A stretch of DNA of 64,000 nt, taken from the NCBI GenBank assembly GCA_017471985.1, contig JAFURE010000118.1, forward strand, positions 40,871 through 104,870, written 5' to 3'. Shown here one piece after another: positions 25,804 to 34,779 of this stretch. Every line of letters begins with the position of its first letter. Positions within the stretch are counted from its first letter, which is position 1. The notes beneath the pieces were generated by a model. It did no database searches, was not told the DNA's origin, and worked only from the letters and a program-made list of their open reading frames with translations. The translations under genes were made by a program, and so were the position numbers. The stretch comes from Akkermansia sp. (GTDB lineage Bacteria > Verrucomicrobiota > Verrucomicrobiia > Verrucomicrobiales > Akkermansiaceae).

Positions 25804-27090
25804 ATGAACAGACAATATCGATTTGAAACACTGCAGGTGCATGTTGGGCAGGAAAACGCAGACCCGGCAACAGATTCCAGGGCTGTGCCCATCTATGCAA
25901 CAACATCATACGTATTCAAAGACAGTGCTCAGGCCGCCGGTCGATTTGCGCTGAGTGAGCCGGGGAACATCTATTCCCGCCTGATGAACCCCACATCAGA
26001 CGTATTTGAAAAACGAATGGCCGCGCTGGAAGGAGGAGCCGCGGCACTGGCCGTAGCGACAGGCTCGGCAGCTATTGACTACGCCGTACGCAATATAGCA
26101 GGAGCCGGTGACCACATCGTATCTGCGGACAGCATCTACGGTGGGTCCTACAACCTGTTTGCACACACGTTGAAAGAATACGGCATAGCCAGCACCTTCG
26201 TTAATCTGCACCATACAGCGGAAATCGAAAAGTCCATACAGCCGAACACGAAGCTGATATTCATTGAAACACTGGGCAATCCGAATAGTGACGTGGCTCA
26301 TATCGAACAGATTGCGGATATTGCACACCGCCACGGAATCCCCCTTATCGTGGATAATACCTTTGCCACGCCCTTCCTGCTGCGCCCTATCGAACACGGA
26401 GCAGATGTTGTCGTACACAGTGCGACAAAGTTCATCGGTGGTCATGGTACAGTCATGGGTGGTGTTATTGTAGACAGCGGTAAGTTTGACTGGACAGCTA
26501 ACGACAAATTCCCCGGAATCACGCGCCCCAACCCGGCCTATCACGGTTTAGTTTTCAGCGAAGCCTGCGGCAATCTGGCCTACATCATCAAGATACGAGC
26601 CACTCTGCTGCGCGATCAGGGTGCAACCCTCAGCCCCTTCAACTCATTTCTTCTGCTGCAGGGACTGGAGAGCCTTTCTCTGCGGGTTGAGCGCCATGTG
26701 TCAAATGCTCTCAAAGTAGTCGAATATCTCAGTTCCCACCCGCAGGTCGAGAAAGTTAATCACCCGAGTCTGCCAACCCACAGGGATCACGAGCTTTACA
26801 ACCGCTACTTCCCGAACGGAGCCGGGTCGATTTTCACCTTTGAAATTAAGGGCGGAGCTGATACTGCCAGAAAATTCTGTGAAAATCTCGAACTGTTTTC
26901 ACTCCTGGCCAACGTGGCCGATGCGAAGAGTCTTGTCATACACCCGGCAAGCACAACACACAGTCAGCTCAGTGAGTTGGAACTGCAGTCCTGCGGTATA
27001 AAGCCCAACACAGTGCGTCTTTCTATCGGTATTGAGCACATTGAGGACATCCTTGCAGACCTTGACAGGGCGTTTACAATAGTGAAGTAA
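25804..27090 (+). CDS. metY: O-acetylhomoserine aminocarboxypropyltransferase (sulfhydrylase)
   Basis: PLP enzyme that joins sulfide and O-acetylhomoserine to give homocysteine, the direct sulfhydrylation route to methionine. The 428-residue length fits MetY (longer than MetB/MetC). The N-terminal [20 protein letters not shown] block, [15 protein letters not shown], and the PLP-lysine site [11 protein letters not shown] are present. It leads a four-gene operon; cysK follows after 2 nt. A cystathionine-type specificity cannot be fully excluded, but length and the N-terminal block favour MetY. Confidence 0.9.
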   Translation: MNRQYRFETLQVHVGQENADPATDSRAVPIYATTSYVFKDSAQAAGRFALSEPGNIYSRLMNPTSDVFEKRMAALEGGAAALAVATGSAAIDYAVRNIAGAGDHIVSADSIYGGSYNLFAHTLKEYGIASTFVNLHHTAEIEKSIQPNTKLIFIETLGNPNSDVAHIEQIADIAHRHGIPLIVDNTFATPFLLRPIEHGADVVVHSATKFIGGHGTVMGGVIVDSGKFDWTANDKFPGITRPNPAYHGLVFSEACGNLAYIIKIRATLLRDQGATLSPFNSFLLLQGLESLSLRVERHVSNALKVVEYLSSHPQVEKVNHPSLPTHRDHELYNRYFPNGAGSIFTFEIKGGADTARKFCENLELFSLLANVADAKSLVIHPASTTHSQLSELELQSCGIKPNTVRLSIGIEHIEDILADLDRAFTIVK

Positions 27091-27092
27091 CC

Positions 27093-28022
27093 ATGAGCAC
27101 GTATACCTCCATCGCACAGCTGATTGGCAGCACTCCTCTGTTGGAGCCGCGCAACTACAGCCGCAATCACGGACTGAAGGCTCGGCTTCTGCTCAAGCTT
27201 GAGTACCTTAACCCCACAGGTTCCGTCAAGGACAGAGCCGCTGTCAGCATTATCAATGATGCTGAGCAATCCGGTCGCCTGACTGCAGGTGGCACCATCA
27301 TTGAACCAACGAGCGGCAATACCGGCATTGGTCTTGCAGCAATTGCCGCAGCACGGGGATACCGTGCGATTATGGTCATGCCCGAGAGCATGAGCGTGGA
27401 GCGCCGCAATATCCTGAAGGCCTATGGCGCACAAATCGTGCTTACCCCGGCATCTGAAGGCATGGCCGGCTCCCTGCGCAAAGCCGAGGAACTCCAGTCA
27501 GAAATCCCCGGCTCCATCATAGCCGGTCAGTTCGAAAACCCCGCTAATGCTCAGGCGCATATCGCCACCACCGGCCCGGAAATCTGGGACGATACAGAGG
27601 GGCAGGTCGACGTTCTGGTTGCCGGCATCGGCACAGGCGGCACCATTACCGGCACCGGCAAATACCTGAAAAGCAAAAAGGACACTGTAACGGTCATTGG
27701 TGTTGAGCCGGCGGCATCCCCCCTGCTCAGTGCAGGCCACGCCGGACCACATGCCATACAGGGAATAGGAGCAAACTTCATCCCCTCGGTGCTGGATATG
27801 AGTATTGTAGATGAAATTCTGCCGGTGGACAACGAAGTTCCGTTTACAAGCGCCCGCGAACTGGCTCAGACAGAGGGGCTACTGGTGGGCATTTCCTCCG
27901 GCGCTGCACTTTATGCGGCCACCCAAGTTGCACAACGCAGCGAAATGGCGGGCAAGACGATTGTTGCCATTCTGCCTGACAGCGCTGACAGATATTACTC
28001 AACCCCGCTCTTTGGTTCATGA
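27093..28022 (+). CDS. cysK: Cysteine synthase (O-acetylserine sulfhydrylase)
   Basis: PLP enzyme that makes cysteine from O-acetylserine and sulfide. The 309-residue protein has the PLP-lysine block NPTGSVKDRAA, the substrate loop PTSGNTGIGLA, and the glycine-rich phosphate-binding loop GIGTGGTITG. It shares the operon with metY, so one transcript supplies both sulfide-fixing enzymes. Its stop overlaps the thiE start by 4 nt. Confidence 0.95.
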   Translation: MSTYTSIAQLIGSTPLLEPRNYSRNHGLKARLLLKLEYLNPTGSVKDRAAVSIINDAEQSGRLTAGGTIIEPTSGNTGIGLAAIAAARGYRAIMVMPESMSVERRNILKAYGAQIVLTPASEGMAGSLRKAEELQSEIPGSIIAGQFENPANAQAHIATTGPEIWDDTEGQVDVLVAGIGTGGTITGTGKYLKSKKDTVTVIGVEPAASPLLSAGHAGPHAIQGIGANFIPSVLDMSIVDEILPVDNEVPFTSARELAQTEGLLVGISSGAALYAATQVAQRSEMAGKTIVAILPDSADRYYSTPLFGS

Positions 28023-28633
28023 ACACCGTAAATTACCATCTCTATCTCGTTACCGATGAGATAGAGAGATGCCGCTACGGGTTACTGGAAACCGTTCGCC
28101 GAGCGGTTGAGGGTGGTGTGACTATTGTTCAATATCGCTCTGAGAAACTCAGCCACGACGAACAGCGACGCGAGGTTCTTCCCCTGCAGGCATATCTGCG
28201 CGGTGTGAATATCCCGCTTATTATCAATGATAATGTTCAGCTTGCCGTTGAAATAGACGCCGATGGAATTCACATCGGTCAGAACGACATGCCCGTGCCT
28301 GAAGCGCGAGCTCTCATTGGCCCCGGCAAGATACTGGGGCTTACAGTCACAACTAAGGAAGAGATGGCGGCTGTTAATACCGAACTTGTCGACTATCTCG
28401 GTTGCGGGCCTGTATTCCCGACCATTACTAAAGACGACGCCCCACCGCCGATGGGCGTGGACGGCTGGGCAGAGCTGGCACGCATGAGCCCCCTGCCCGT
28501 GGTAGCCATCGGAGGGCTGAATAAGGAACGCACAGCTGCCATCCGCGCCACCGGTCTGGCTGCAGGCGTTGCCGTTGTCTCCTATATCTGCGCCGCAGAG
28601 AACCCCACACTGGCAGCACAAGAACTGATATGA
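28019..28633 (+). CDS. thiE: Thiamine-phosphate synthase
   Basis: Couples hydroxymethylpyrimidine diphosphate with thiazole phosphate to thiamine phosphate. The 204-residue TIM-barrel protein has the N-terminal YHLYLVTDE block, VQYRSEK, GIHIGQNDMP and the phosphate-binding VVAIGGLNKE segment. It overlaps cysK and thiM by 4 nt each, so it is translationally coupled within a sulfur operon. No TPP riboswitch was recognised upstream of the operon. Confidence 0.93.
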   Translation: MNTVNYHLYLVTDEIERCRYGLLETVRRAVEGGVTIVQYRSEKLSHDEQRREVLPLQAYLRGVNIPLIINDNVQLAVEIDADGIHIGQNDMPVPEARALIGPGKILGLTVTTKEEMAAVNTELVDYLGCGPVFPTITKDDAPPPMGVDGWAELARMSPLPVVAIGGLNKERTAAIRATGLAAGVAVVSYICAAENPTLAAQELI

Positions 28634-29439
28634 ACGAGCTTACACACACTGCAGCTGATGTCCTGAGCAGATTGAGAGCAAAGCGCCCCCTCATTCTGAG
28701 CCTTACCAACAATGTTGTGCAGAACATTACCGCCAACATGCTGCTGGCTACCGGGGGCGTGCCGGTCATGCTCACTCACAGCGAAGAAATCCATGATTTG
28801 CTGCACAGTTGTGCTAATGGATTGCTGGTAAATGTGGGCACGCTTTCCGAGCAGCAGGCTCAAACGATGATAACAGCGGTGAAAGACGCCCAGAAAGCCG
28901 GTATACCCTGGGTGCTTGACCCGGTGGCCGTGGGCTTGCTCAAGTACCGTACTGAGGTATGCCGTACCCTGCTGCAGACGCCCCCCGCCATGATTCGGGG
29001 CAATGCTTCGGAAATCATCGCCCTTGCCGGTGCAGAGGGAGCCCTCTGTCGAGGTGTGGAAAGCACGGCCGAAAGTGCAGCCGCTCTGCAGGCTGCTCAA
29101 TCTCTGGCCAGGAGTACCGGGGCCGCCGTGCTGGTAACCGGTGAAACAGATTATGCAACCGATGGAACCACCACAATAACCTGTCGCAATGGGGATGAAA
29201 TCATGACTCGAGTGACAGGAGTCGGGTGTGCCATGGGTGCTCTGGCAGCTGCCTGTCTGGCCGGTGCCGACACACCGTTGCAGGCAGCCGCTGCAACTGC
29301 CGCTATTCTGGGCATAGCCGGTGAACGAGCCGCAGCAAAATGTCCCTTGCCCGGAAGCTTTGCAGCTCAACTACTCGATGAACTGGCTGCTCTGAGCCCG
29401 GATGACGTGGCAAAGTCTGCCCTGCTGGAGCAGATGTGA
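28630..29439 (+). CDS. thiM: Hydroxyethylthiazole kinase
   Basis: Phosphorylates the thiazole alcohol for salvage into thiamine. The 269-residue ribokinase-fold protein has the family blocks LTNNVVQNITANMLLATGG, NVGTLSEQQ, PWVLDPVAVG and the catalytic/anion-hole segment GVGCAMGALAAACLAG. With ThiE it forms the thiazole-salvage half; thiL, the last step, is at 56 kb. It is the last gene of the metY operon. Confidence 0.94.
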   Translation: MNELTHTAADVLSRLRAKRPLILSLTNNVVQNITANMLLATGGVPVMLTHSEEIHDLLHSCANGLLVNVGTLSEQQAQTMITAVKDAQKAGIPWVLDPVAVGLLKYRTEVCRTLLQTPPAMIRGNASEIIALAGAEGALCRGVESTAESAAALQAAQSLARSTGAAVLVTGETDYATDGTTTITCRNGDEIMTRVTGVGCAMGALAAACLAGADTPLQAAAATAAILGIAGERAAAKCPLPGSFAAQLLDELAALSPDDVAKSALLEQM

Positions 29440-29449
29440 CGTTTTGAGC

Positions 29450-29477
29450 TTGACTAAAATGAGACAGATAGTAGTAT
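29450..29477 (+). promoter_or_regulatory. Promoter of the DUF1015–serA unit
   Basis: -35 TTGACT, 16-nt spacer, -10 TAGTAT; the predicted leader is about 17 nt and has no Shine-Dalgarno sequence. Confidence 0.55.
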
Positions 29478-29500
29478 CTTAACATACACTTTCTCTCATC

Positions 29501-30742
29501 ATGGCTACTATTCGCCCCTTCGCCGCAGTGCGACCGCCCAAGCAGTACGCAGAGCAGGTTTCCAGCCTGCCCTACGATGTTATGAACCATCAGGAAGCCT
29601 GCGCCATGGCAGCAGGTAATCCCTCCTCATTCCTTCACATCTGCCGAGCAGATATCGATACCTCAGAGGAAGCGATTCACGATACTGTCACCTACGAAAA
29701 GAGCCGCGACAATCTGCAGGATTTCATCCGCAAGGGATTTCTGGTGAGAGATGCCGCCCCCTACTATTATATTTACCGTCAGATGATGTGGGGTCGTGTG
29801 CAGACCGGTATTGTCGGCTGCGCCAGTGTGGATGAGTACCTCAATAACACCATTCTCAAGCATGAGCTCACACGTAAGGAAAAAGAGCTCGACCGCATCA
29901 ATCACTTCGACACATGCTCCGCCCAGACAGAGCCCGTTTTCCTGGCCTACCGTAAGCACGAGGGTATTTCCACAGCCATTCGTGAGTGGATTAAGTTCCA
30001 CAAGCCTGAGTATGAGTTCACCAGTGAGGATGGCGTAACCCACCTGCTCTGGCCTGTCACCGACAGCGAAGTCATTGAAGACATCCGCAAGGGATTTGAA
30101 GAGGTTCCGACCCTCTACATAGCCGACGGTCACCACCGCACGGCCAGTAGCGCAGCCGTAAGCGCCAAGCGCCGCGCTGAGCACCCGGACTACACAGGTG
30201 AGGAGGAGTTCAACTACCTCATGGCCGTTACCTTCTGCGATGAGGATTTGTTCATCATGGACTACAACCGGGTAGTAAGTGACCTCAACGGCATGAGTGC
30301 CGAGCAGTTCCTGGCGGCTATTGCAGACAAGTTCACCGTTACCCCCGCACCTGTTGGCAGCCCCTATGCCCCACGCCACAAGCATGAGTTCGGCATGTGC
30401 CTGGGCGGTACCTGGTACAGCATTACCGCCAGGGATGGCAGTTTCGATGCCTCGCACCCCATTGAGAGCCTGGACTGCGCCATTCTGCAGGCCAACCTGC
30501 TGGCTCCCATTCTGGGGATTGACGACCCGCGCACAAGCAACCGCATTGATTTCGTGGGGGGTATCCGCGGTCTGCAGGAACTTGAGGACCGTACAGGTAA
30601 CGGCGTTGCATTCTCGCTTTACCCTGTCACCATGGCCGATCTCTTCCATGTAGCAGACAGCGGCGAAATCATGCCGCCCAAGTCCACCTGGTTTGAACCG
30701 AAACTGCGCTCCGGCCTGTTCCTGCATGAAATTGAGCGCTGA
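29501..30742 (+). CDS. DUF1015 family protein, serA neighbour
   Basis: A 413-residue cytoplasmic protein. The opening IRPFAAVRPPKQYAEQVSSL and the block YIADGHHRTASSAAVSAKRR are typical of DUF1015. The DGHHR motif resembles the DGHRR motif of the ParB/sulfiredoxin fold, to which DUF1015 is probably related. The gene is 24 nt upstream of serA and shares its promoter; DUF1015 and serA are neighbours in several phyla. A role in serine or phosphoserine metabolism is inferred from this context only. Confidence 0.85.
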   Translation: MATIRPFAAVRPPKQYAEQVSSLPYDVMNHQEACAMAAGNPSSFLHICRADIDTSEEAIHDTVTYEKSRDNLQDFIRKGFLVRDAAPYYYIYRQMMWGRVQTGIVGCASVDEYLNNTILKHELTRKEKELDRINHFDTCSAQTEPVFLAYRKHEGISTAIREWIKFHKPEYEFTSEDGVTHLLWPVTDSEVIEDIRKGFEEVPTLYIADGHHRTASSAAVSAKRRAEHPDYTGEEEFNYLMAVTFCDEDLFIMDYNRVVSDLNGMSAEQFLAAIADKFTVTPAPVGSPYAPRHKHEFGMCLGGTWYSITARDGSFDASHPIESLDCAILQANLLAPILGIDDPRTSNRIDFVGGIRGLQELEDRTGNGVAFSLYPVTMADLFHVADSGEIMPPKSTWFEPKLRSGLFLHEIER

Positions 30743-30766
30743 TAACCCTCTTACTATACATACAAC

Positions 30767-32335
30767 ATGAAGATTCTCATTCCTACCAAGCTCGACAAAG
30801 CTGCTGCAGCCTCGCTGCGCGCAGCCGGTTATGATGTTGTTCAGGACGACGCGACGCCTATCGATGCCCTCGTTGCCGCCAACCCCGATGCAAGCGGGTT
30901 GATTGTGCGCTCCGAGAAAGTCACGCCCGCCATCATTGATGCTCTGCCCGGCCTCAAGTGCGTGATTCGAGCCGGTGCCGGCTACGACAATATTGATTAC
31001 GTGTATGCCCGCACCAAGGGGGTAGACGTCATGAACACCCCCGGCGCTAACTCCAACGCCGTGGCAGAGGAGGTAATCGCCATGATTCTGGCGGCTTACC
31101 GCTATGTAATTCCGGCAGATGTCACCACCCGTGCAGGCGAGTGGAACAAGAAGAAGTACATGGGCCGCGAGCTTACCCGTAAGACGGTAGGTATTCTCGG
31201 TCTCGGCAACATCGGGCGCCTGCTCGTCAAGCGCCTGCAAGGCTTTGAGTGCACCGTACTGGGTTATGACCACTTCCTTTCCAAACAGCGCGCACTCAAC
31301 ATCGGCGCCACTCCGGCCACTATCGACGAGATTTTCTCCACCGCCGATATCATCTCCCTTCACGTTCCCGGTGGCCCCGCCACAAAGGGAATGATTGATG
31401 ACCGACTTATCGGTATGATGAAAGACGGAGCCATGCTGGTGAACTGCTCTCGATACGGAGTAGTGGATGAAGATGCTATTCGACGTGCTCGTGCAGCCGG
31501 CAAGAACATCATCTATTGCACCGATGTACACCCCAAGGACACCGCGGCTCAGCAGCCCAGCGCCGATGTGGCTGACGTCATGCTGCCCCACCTCGGAGCC
31601 AACACGAAGGAAGCCAACAAACTTGCCGCCATGCGTGCAGCCTCGCAGATGGAAGCCTACTTCACCAGCAATGACACATCCTGTGTCATTAACGCCGAGA
31701 AACCCACCAACCTCAATCCCACCCACCTGCAGCTCGCAGCCATGCTGGGCAAGGTATGTTACCAGGCCGGTGGTTGCAAGCCGATTCGCAAGATTGAGTG
31801 CACCTTCTACAATAATCTGCGTTCGTACCGTAAGTGGTTCACACCATGGATTCTGCAGGGAGCAGTTCCCGGCGCAGAACAGGGCCTGATGCCCGCTGCG
31901 GCTGAGGCCAGTCTGCGTGAGCACGGCATTGTTTTCAAGGCTCGCGAGCCGATGGATGACAAGCTCTACGACGATGCTCTGACCCTCGACCTTTTCATGG
32001 AGGAAGACGGCGAGCAGAAAGTAACAAGCGTGCGTGGTGTTGTGATTGACGGCGAGCCTGTTGTGTCCCGTATCAATAACTTCGACCACCTGTATGCCAC
32101 GCTGAGCGGCAACACACTCGTGTTGCGCTATTCGGATCGCCCCGGTGTGATTGCAACAATCAGCCAGATTATTTCTCAGGCAGACATCAACATCGAAAAC
32201 ATGGTAGCCCCTCGCGACCCTGTCAGCGGAGATTCACTTGCTGTCATTAAGACAGATAAGCCCATCGATGAAGACCGTCTGGAGCTCATCAGCAAAGCCA
32301 TTGCCGCCAAACAGGCTTTCGCCCTGACGCTCTGA
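30767..32335 (+). CDS. serA: D-3-phosphoglycerate dehydrogenase
   Basis: First step of phosphorylated serine synthesis: 3-phosphoglycerate to 3-phosphohydroxypyruvate with NAD. The 522-residue long form has the Rossmann loop VGILGLGNIGR, the catalytic Arg and Glu regions (NCSRYGVVDEDAI) and catalytic His (LPHLGANT), an intervening domain, and a C-terminal ACT domain (LRYSDRPGVIATISQII) for serine feedback. serC and serB are not in the window. Confidence 0.95.
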   Translation: MKILIPTKLDKAAAASLRAAGYDVVQDDATPIDALVAANPDASGLIVRSEKVTPAIIDALPGLKCVIRAGAGYDNIDYVYARTKGVDVMNTPGANSNAVAEEVIAMILAAYRYVIPADVTTRAGEWNKKKYMGRELTRKTVGILGLGNIGRLLVKRLQGFECTVLGYDHFLSKQRALNIGATPATIDEIFSTADIISLHVPGGPATKGMIDDRLIGMMKDGAMLVNCSRYGVVDEDAIRRARAAGKNIIYCTDVHPKDTAAQQPSADVADVMLPHLGANTKEANKLAAMRAASQMEAYFTSNDTSCVINAEKPTNLNPTHLQLAAMLGKVCYQAGGCKPIRKIECTFYNNLRSYRKWFTPWILQGAVPGAEQGLMPAAAEASLREHGIVFKAREPMDDKLYDDALTLDLFMEEDGEQKVTSVRGVVIDGEPVVSRINNFDHLYATLSGNTLVLRYSDRPGVIATISQIISQADINIENMVAPRDPVSGDSLAVIKTDKPIDEDRLELISKAIAAKQAFALTL

Positions 32336-32357
32336 CACTGAGTTTACAAAATACGTT

Positions 32358-32395
32358 CAGAGCGCGGGTCTATTATTGGCCCGCGCTCTGTCTTA
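32358..32395 (+). terminator. Strong hairpin between serA and rpoN
   Basis: Perfect 11-bp stem CAGAGCGCGGG/CCCGCGCTCTG (32358-32368 with 32380-32390), extendable by C-G and a wobble pair; the tail TCTTAAATAA is only weakly T-rich. It ends 11 nt before the rpoN ATG, so it is either the serA terminator or an element in the rpoN leader. Confidence 0.6.
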
Positions 32396-32401
32396 AATAA
32401 C

Positions 32402-33706
32402 ATGGTGGATATCAGACAGGGAATGCAGCAAAACATGACGGCAACTGCCGCCATGCAGATGTTCATGCGAACCCTGCAAGCCTCTACCACAGAGCTGGCG
32501 GAAATAGCCGCTCAGGCCATGGCTGCCAATCCGGCTCTTGAGGAGCTGCCTGATACGCCGGATAATGACGGCCTGCCATCCGGCCCACTCAATCGCGAGG
32601 CAACACTCCGCCATGAGCGGTTCATGGACACCCTCACGGGAGAAACAACGCTCGCAGAACATCTCGAGGAACAGATTCGACGCAGCGCCCTGCCCCCGGC
32701 TACGGAAAAGGCAGCGCTGGAACTCATTCCCTATCTCAATCACCACGGCTTTTTCAGTGAGCCGATGCAGGATATTGCCGATACCCTCCGCTTAAAGCCC
32801 GAATTATTCAGGAAAGCACTGAAAGCAATTCAGGATATGGACCCTGCCGGTGTAGGCGCTCAGGATTTACGGGAAAGCCTGATTCTACAGCTTCATCGCA
32901 AGGGAGAACATGGCGGCATTCCTATGCAATTGCTCACCGGGCACTGGCACGAACTGGTGAATCATCAGTACGAGGCTGCGGCACGTGCACTGGATGTGGA
33001 AGAGGAAGCTGTGACAATTGCCGCCCGACGCATCGCAAAGCTGAATCCCGACCCCGGCAGCGGGTACTCACGAGCTGAGCTCAATGTCATTACACCCGAC
33101 TTAATTGTAACCCGGGATGGGGATGAACTCATCGTCACCCTGACCGGAGAAGATATTCCCCGTCTGACAATATCGGCCGAATATCGAGAAATGATGTCAG
33201 AGAAAGCTGAAAATGCCGAATTACGGCGTTATCTCTCTCGCTGCTTCCGTGAAGGGCGTGAGCTCATTCGTGCCATCAACGAACGACAACAGACTATTCT
33301 CACCGTAGCGCAAGCCATTGTCCGCCGACAGCGCGAGTTCTTCCTGCGTGGTCCCCATAAGCAGATTCCGTTACAAATGGAGGATATTGCGGCGGATACG
33401 GGGGTGAGTATATCGACAGTATCTCGTGCAGTACGCGGAAAGTTCCTGCGCTGTCAATACGGCGTGTATGAATTAAGGCGTTTCTTTAGTGCAGCACTGA
33501 GTACGAAGGATGGCTCGGTTGAGTCTGCCGGCAGTGTGCAGGCACGCATTCGGGCGCTGATAGATGCCGAGTCCCCCGACAAACCACTCAGCGATGCCGC
33601 GCTTGAAGCAGCCCTGCAGGCGGAGGGAATAACCGTAGCCCGCCGCACGATAGCAAAATACAGAGAACAGATGAAAATCCTGCCGGCAAAACTCCGCAGG
33701 CGATAG
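32402..33706 (+). CDS. rpoN: RNA polymerase sigma-54 factor
   Basis: Alternative sigma factor requiring AAA+ activators. The 434-residue protein has a shortened region I (Gln-rich, from MQQNMTATAAMQMF), a core-binding region, the helix-turn-helix region (TGVSISTVSRAVRGKF) and the RpoN box ARRTIAKYREQM near the C-terminus, which reads the -24 element. No Shine-Dalgarno sequence or obvious promoter precedes it; a strong hairpin lies just upstream. No sigma-54 activator is in the window. Confidence 0.95.
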   Translation: MVDIRQGMQQNMTATAAMQMFMRTLQASTTELAEIAAQAMAANPALEELPDTPDNDGLPSGPLNREATLRHERFMDTLTGETTLAEHLEEQIRRSALPPATEKAALELIPYLNHHGFFSEPMQDIADTLRLKPELFRKALKAIQDMDPAGVGAQDLRESLILQLHRKGEHGGIPMQLLTGHWHELVNHQYEAAARALDVEEEAVTIAARRIAKLNPDPGSGYSRAELNVITPDLIVTRDGDELIVTLTGEDIPRLTISAEYREMMSEKAENAELRRYLSRCFREGRELIRAINERQQTILTVAQAIVRRQREFFLRGPHKQIPLQMEDIAADTGVSISTVSRAVRGKFLRCQYGVYELRRFFSAALSTKDGSVESAGSVQARIRALIDAESPDKPLSDAALEAALQAEGITVARRTIAKYREQMKILPAKLRRR

Positions 33707-33723
33707 GCAAGCAGGAATAAATC

Positions 33724-33752
33724 TTGACCTCACATGCAGTGAACGGTATAAT
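33724..33752 (+). promoter_or_regulatory. Near-consensus sigma70 promoter of oppD
   Basis: -35 TTGACC, 17-nt spacer, consensus -10 TATAAT. The expected start is about 10 nt before the ATG at 33769; no Shine-Dalgarno sequence is visible in that leader. Confidence 0.75.
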
Positions 33753-33768
33753 CCGCACTCAATCCGAT

Positions 33769-34761
33769 ATGAGCAGCACAATTCTCAGCGTTAAAAATCT
33801 GAGCGTGGAGTTCCGAACCCGCGCCGGTGTGAACTATGCTGTGAATGACGTCAGCTTTGAACTGAAACGGGGGGAAACGCTCGGGATTGTCGGTGAAAGC
33901 GGCTCCGGCAAATCTGTCACATGCTCAGCGCTGATGGGCTTGCTGCCGAGCCCTCCTGCTCATATTGCACCCGAAGCCACGGCCGAGTTTGAAGGGCGAG
34001 ATTTACTACGCATGAAATCGCATGATTTAGCGAAACTCCGTGGTAATCGCCTCTCCATGATTTTTCAGGATCCGATGACAAGCCTGAACCCCTGTATGAC
34101 GATTGGTGACCAGGTGGCAGAGCCGCTCATCATTCACCGGGGGATGAAACGCAAAGAGGCACTTGAATCAGCAATTGAAGAACTGGCACGCACCGGCATT
34201 CCCAATCCCACTGAACGGGCAAAGGCTTACCCGCATGAGTTTTCCGGGGGCATGCGTCAACGTGTAATGATTGCCATGGCTCTCATTACACGACCACAAT
34301 TTCTCATTGCTGACGAACCGACTACAGCTCTCGATGTTACCGTGCAGAAACAGGTGCTCGATTTGCTGCGCGCACGACAGGAGGATTTAGGAACAGCAAT
34401 TATCCTCATCACCCACGATTTGGGGGTAGTACGGCAATATGCGCACCGTATTCAGGTCATGTATGCCGGCAGTATTGTGGAAAGCGCACCGGCAGAAGAG
34501 CTGTTAAAGTCGCCGCTGCACGCATACACCCGCTCACTCATGGCCTCCATCCCCGGCATGCACAGCAAGGGCAGCCGCCTGCAGACCATTCCCGGGCTTC
34601 CCCCCACGCTCCGCCTCCCCATCAGCGGCTGCGCCTTCCGGCCGAGAAATATACTGGGAAATCCCGACCTGTGCCTGCTCGATAGCATTCCCCCCATAGT
34701 AGAAATCAGCCCGGGCCACTTTGTCAGAAATTGCCCCGGCTGCCTCAGTAAAAACATTTAA
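33769..34761 (+). CDS. oppD: Oligopeptide ABC transporter ATPase, OppD-type
   Basis: A 330-residue ABC ATPase with Walker A GESGSGKS, signature FSGGMRQRV, Walker B LIADEPTTALDVT and the C-terminal oligopeptide/dipeptide domain ending in a cysteine-containing segment. The latter is typical of OppD/DppD. The ATG at 33769 lies just after a strong promoter whose -35 and -10 occupy the longer reading, so the internal start is chosen. It stands alone, 21 kb from oppABC, with no oppF beside it. Confidence 0.88.
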   Translation: MSSTILSVKNLSVEFRTRAGVNYAVNDVSFELKRGETLGIVGESGSGKSVTCSALMGLLPSPPAHIAPEATAEFEGRDLLRMKSHDLAKLRGNRLSMIFQDPMTSLNPCMTIGDQVAEPLIIHRGMKRKEALESAIEELARTGIPNPTERAKAYPHEFSGGMRQRVMIAMALITRPQFLIADEPTTALDVTVQKQVLDLLRARQEDLGTAIILITHDLGVVRQYAHRIQVMYAGSIVESAPAEELLKSPLHAYTRSLMASIPGMHSKGSRLQTIPGLPPTLRLPISGCAFRPRNILGNPDLCLLDSIPPIVEISPGHFVRNCPGCLSKNI

Positions 34762-34779
34762 CAGCACACGCTCACCATC

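Noticed and set aside
29663..32089. 808-codon open frame on the minus strand across DUF1015 and serA
   Set aside because: It is antisense to two conserved genes with clear motifs; no signal or family is visible, and it follows codon bias of the opposite strand.
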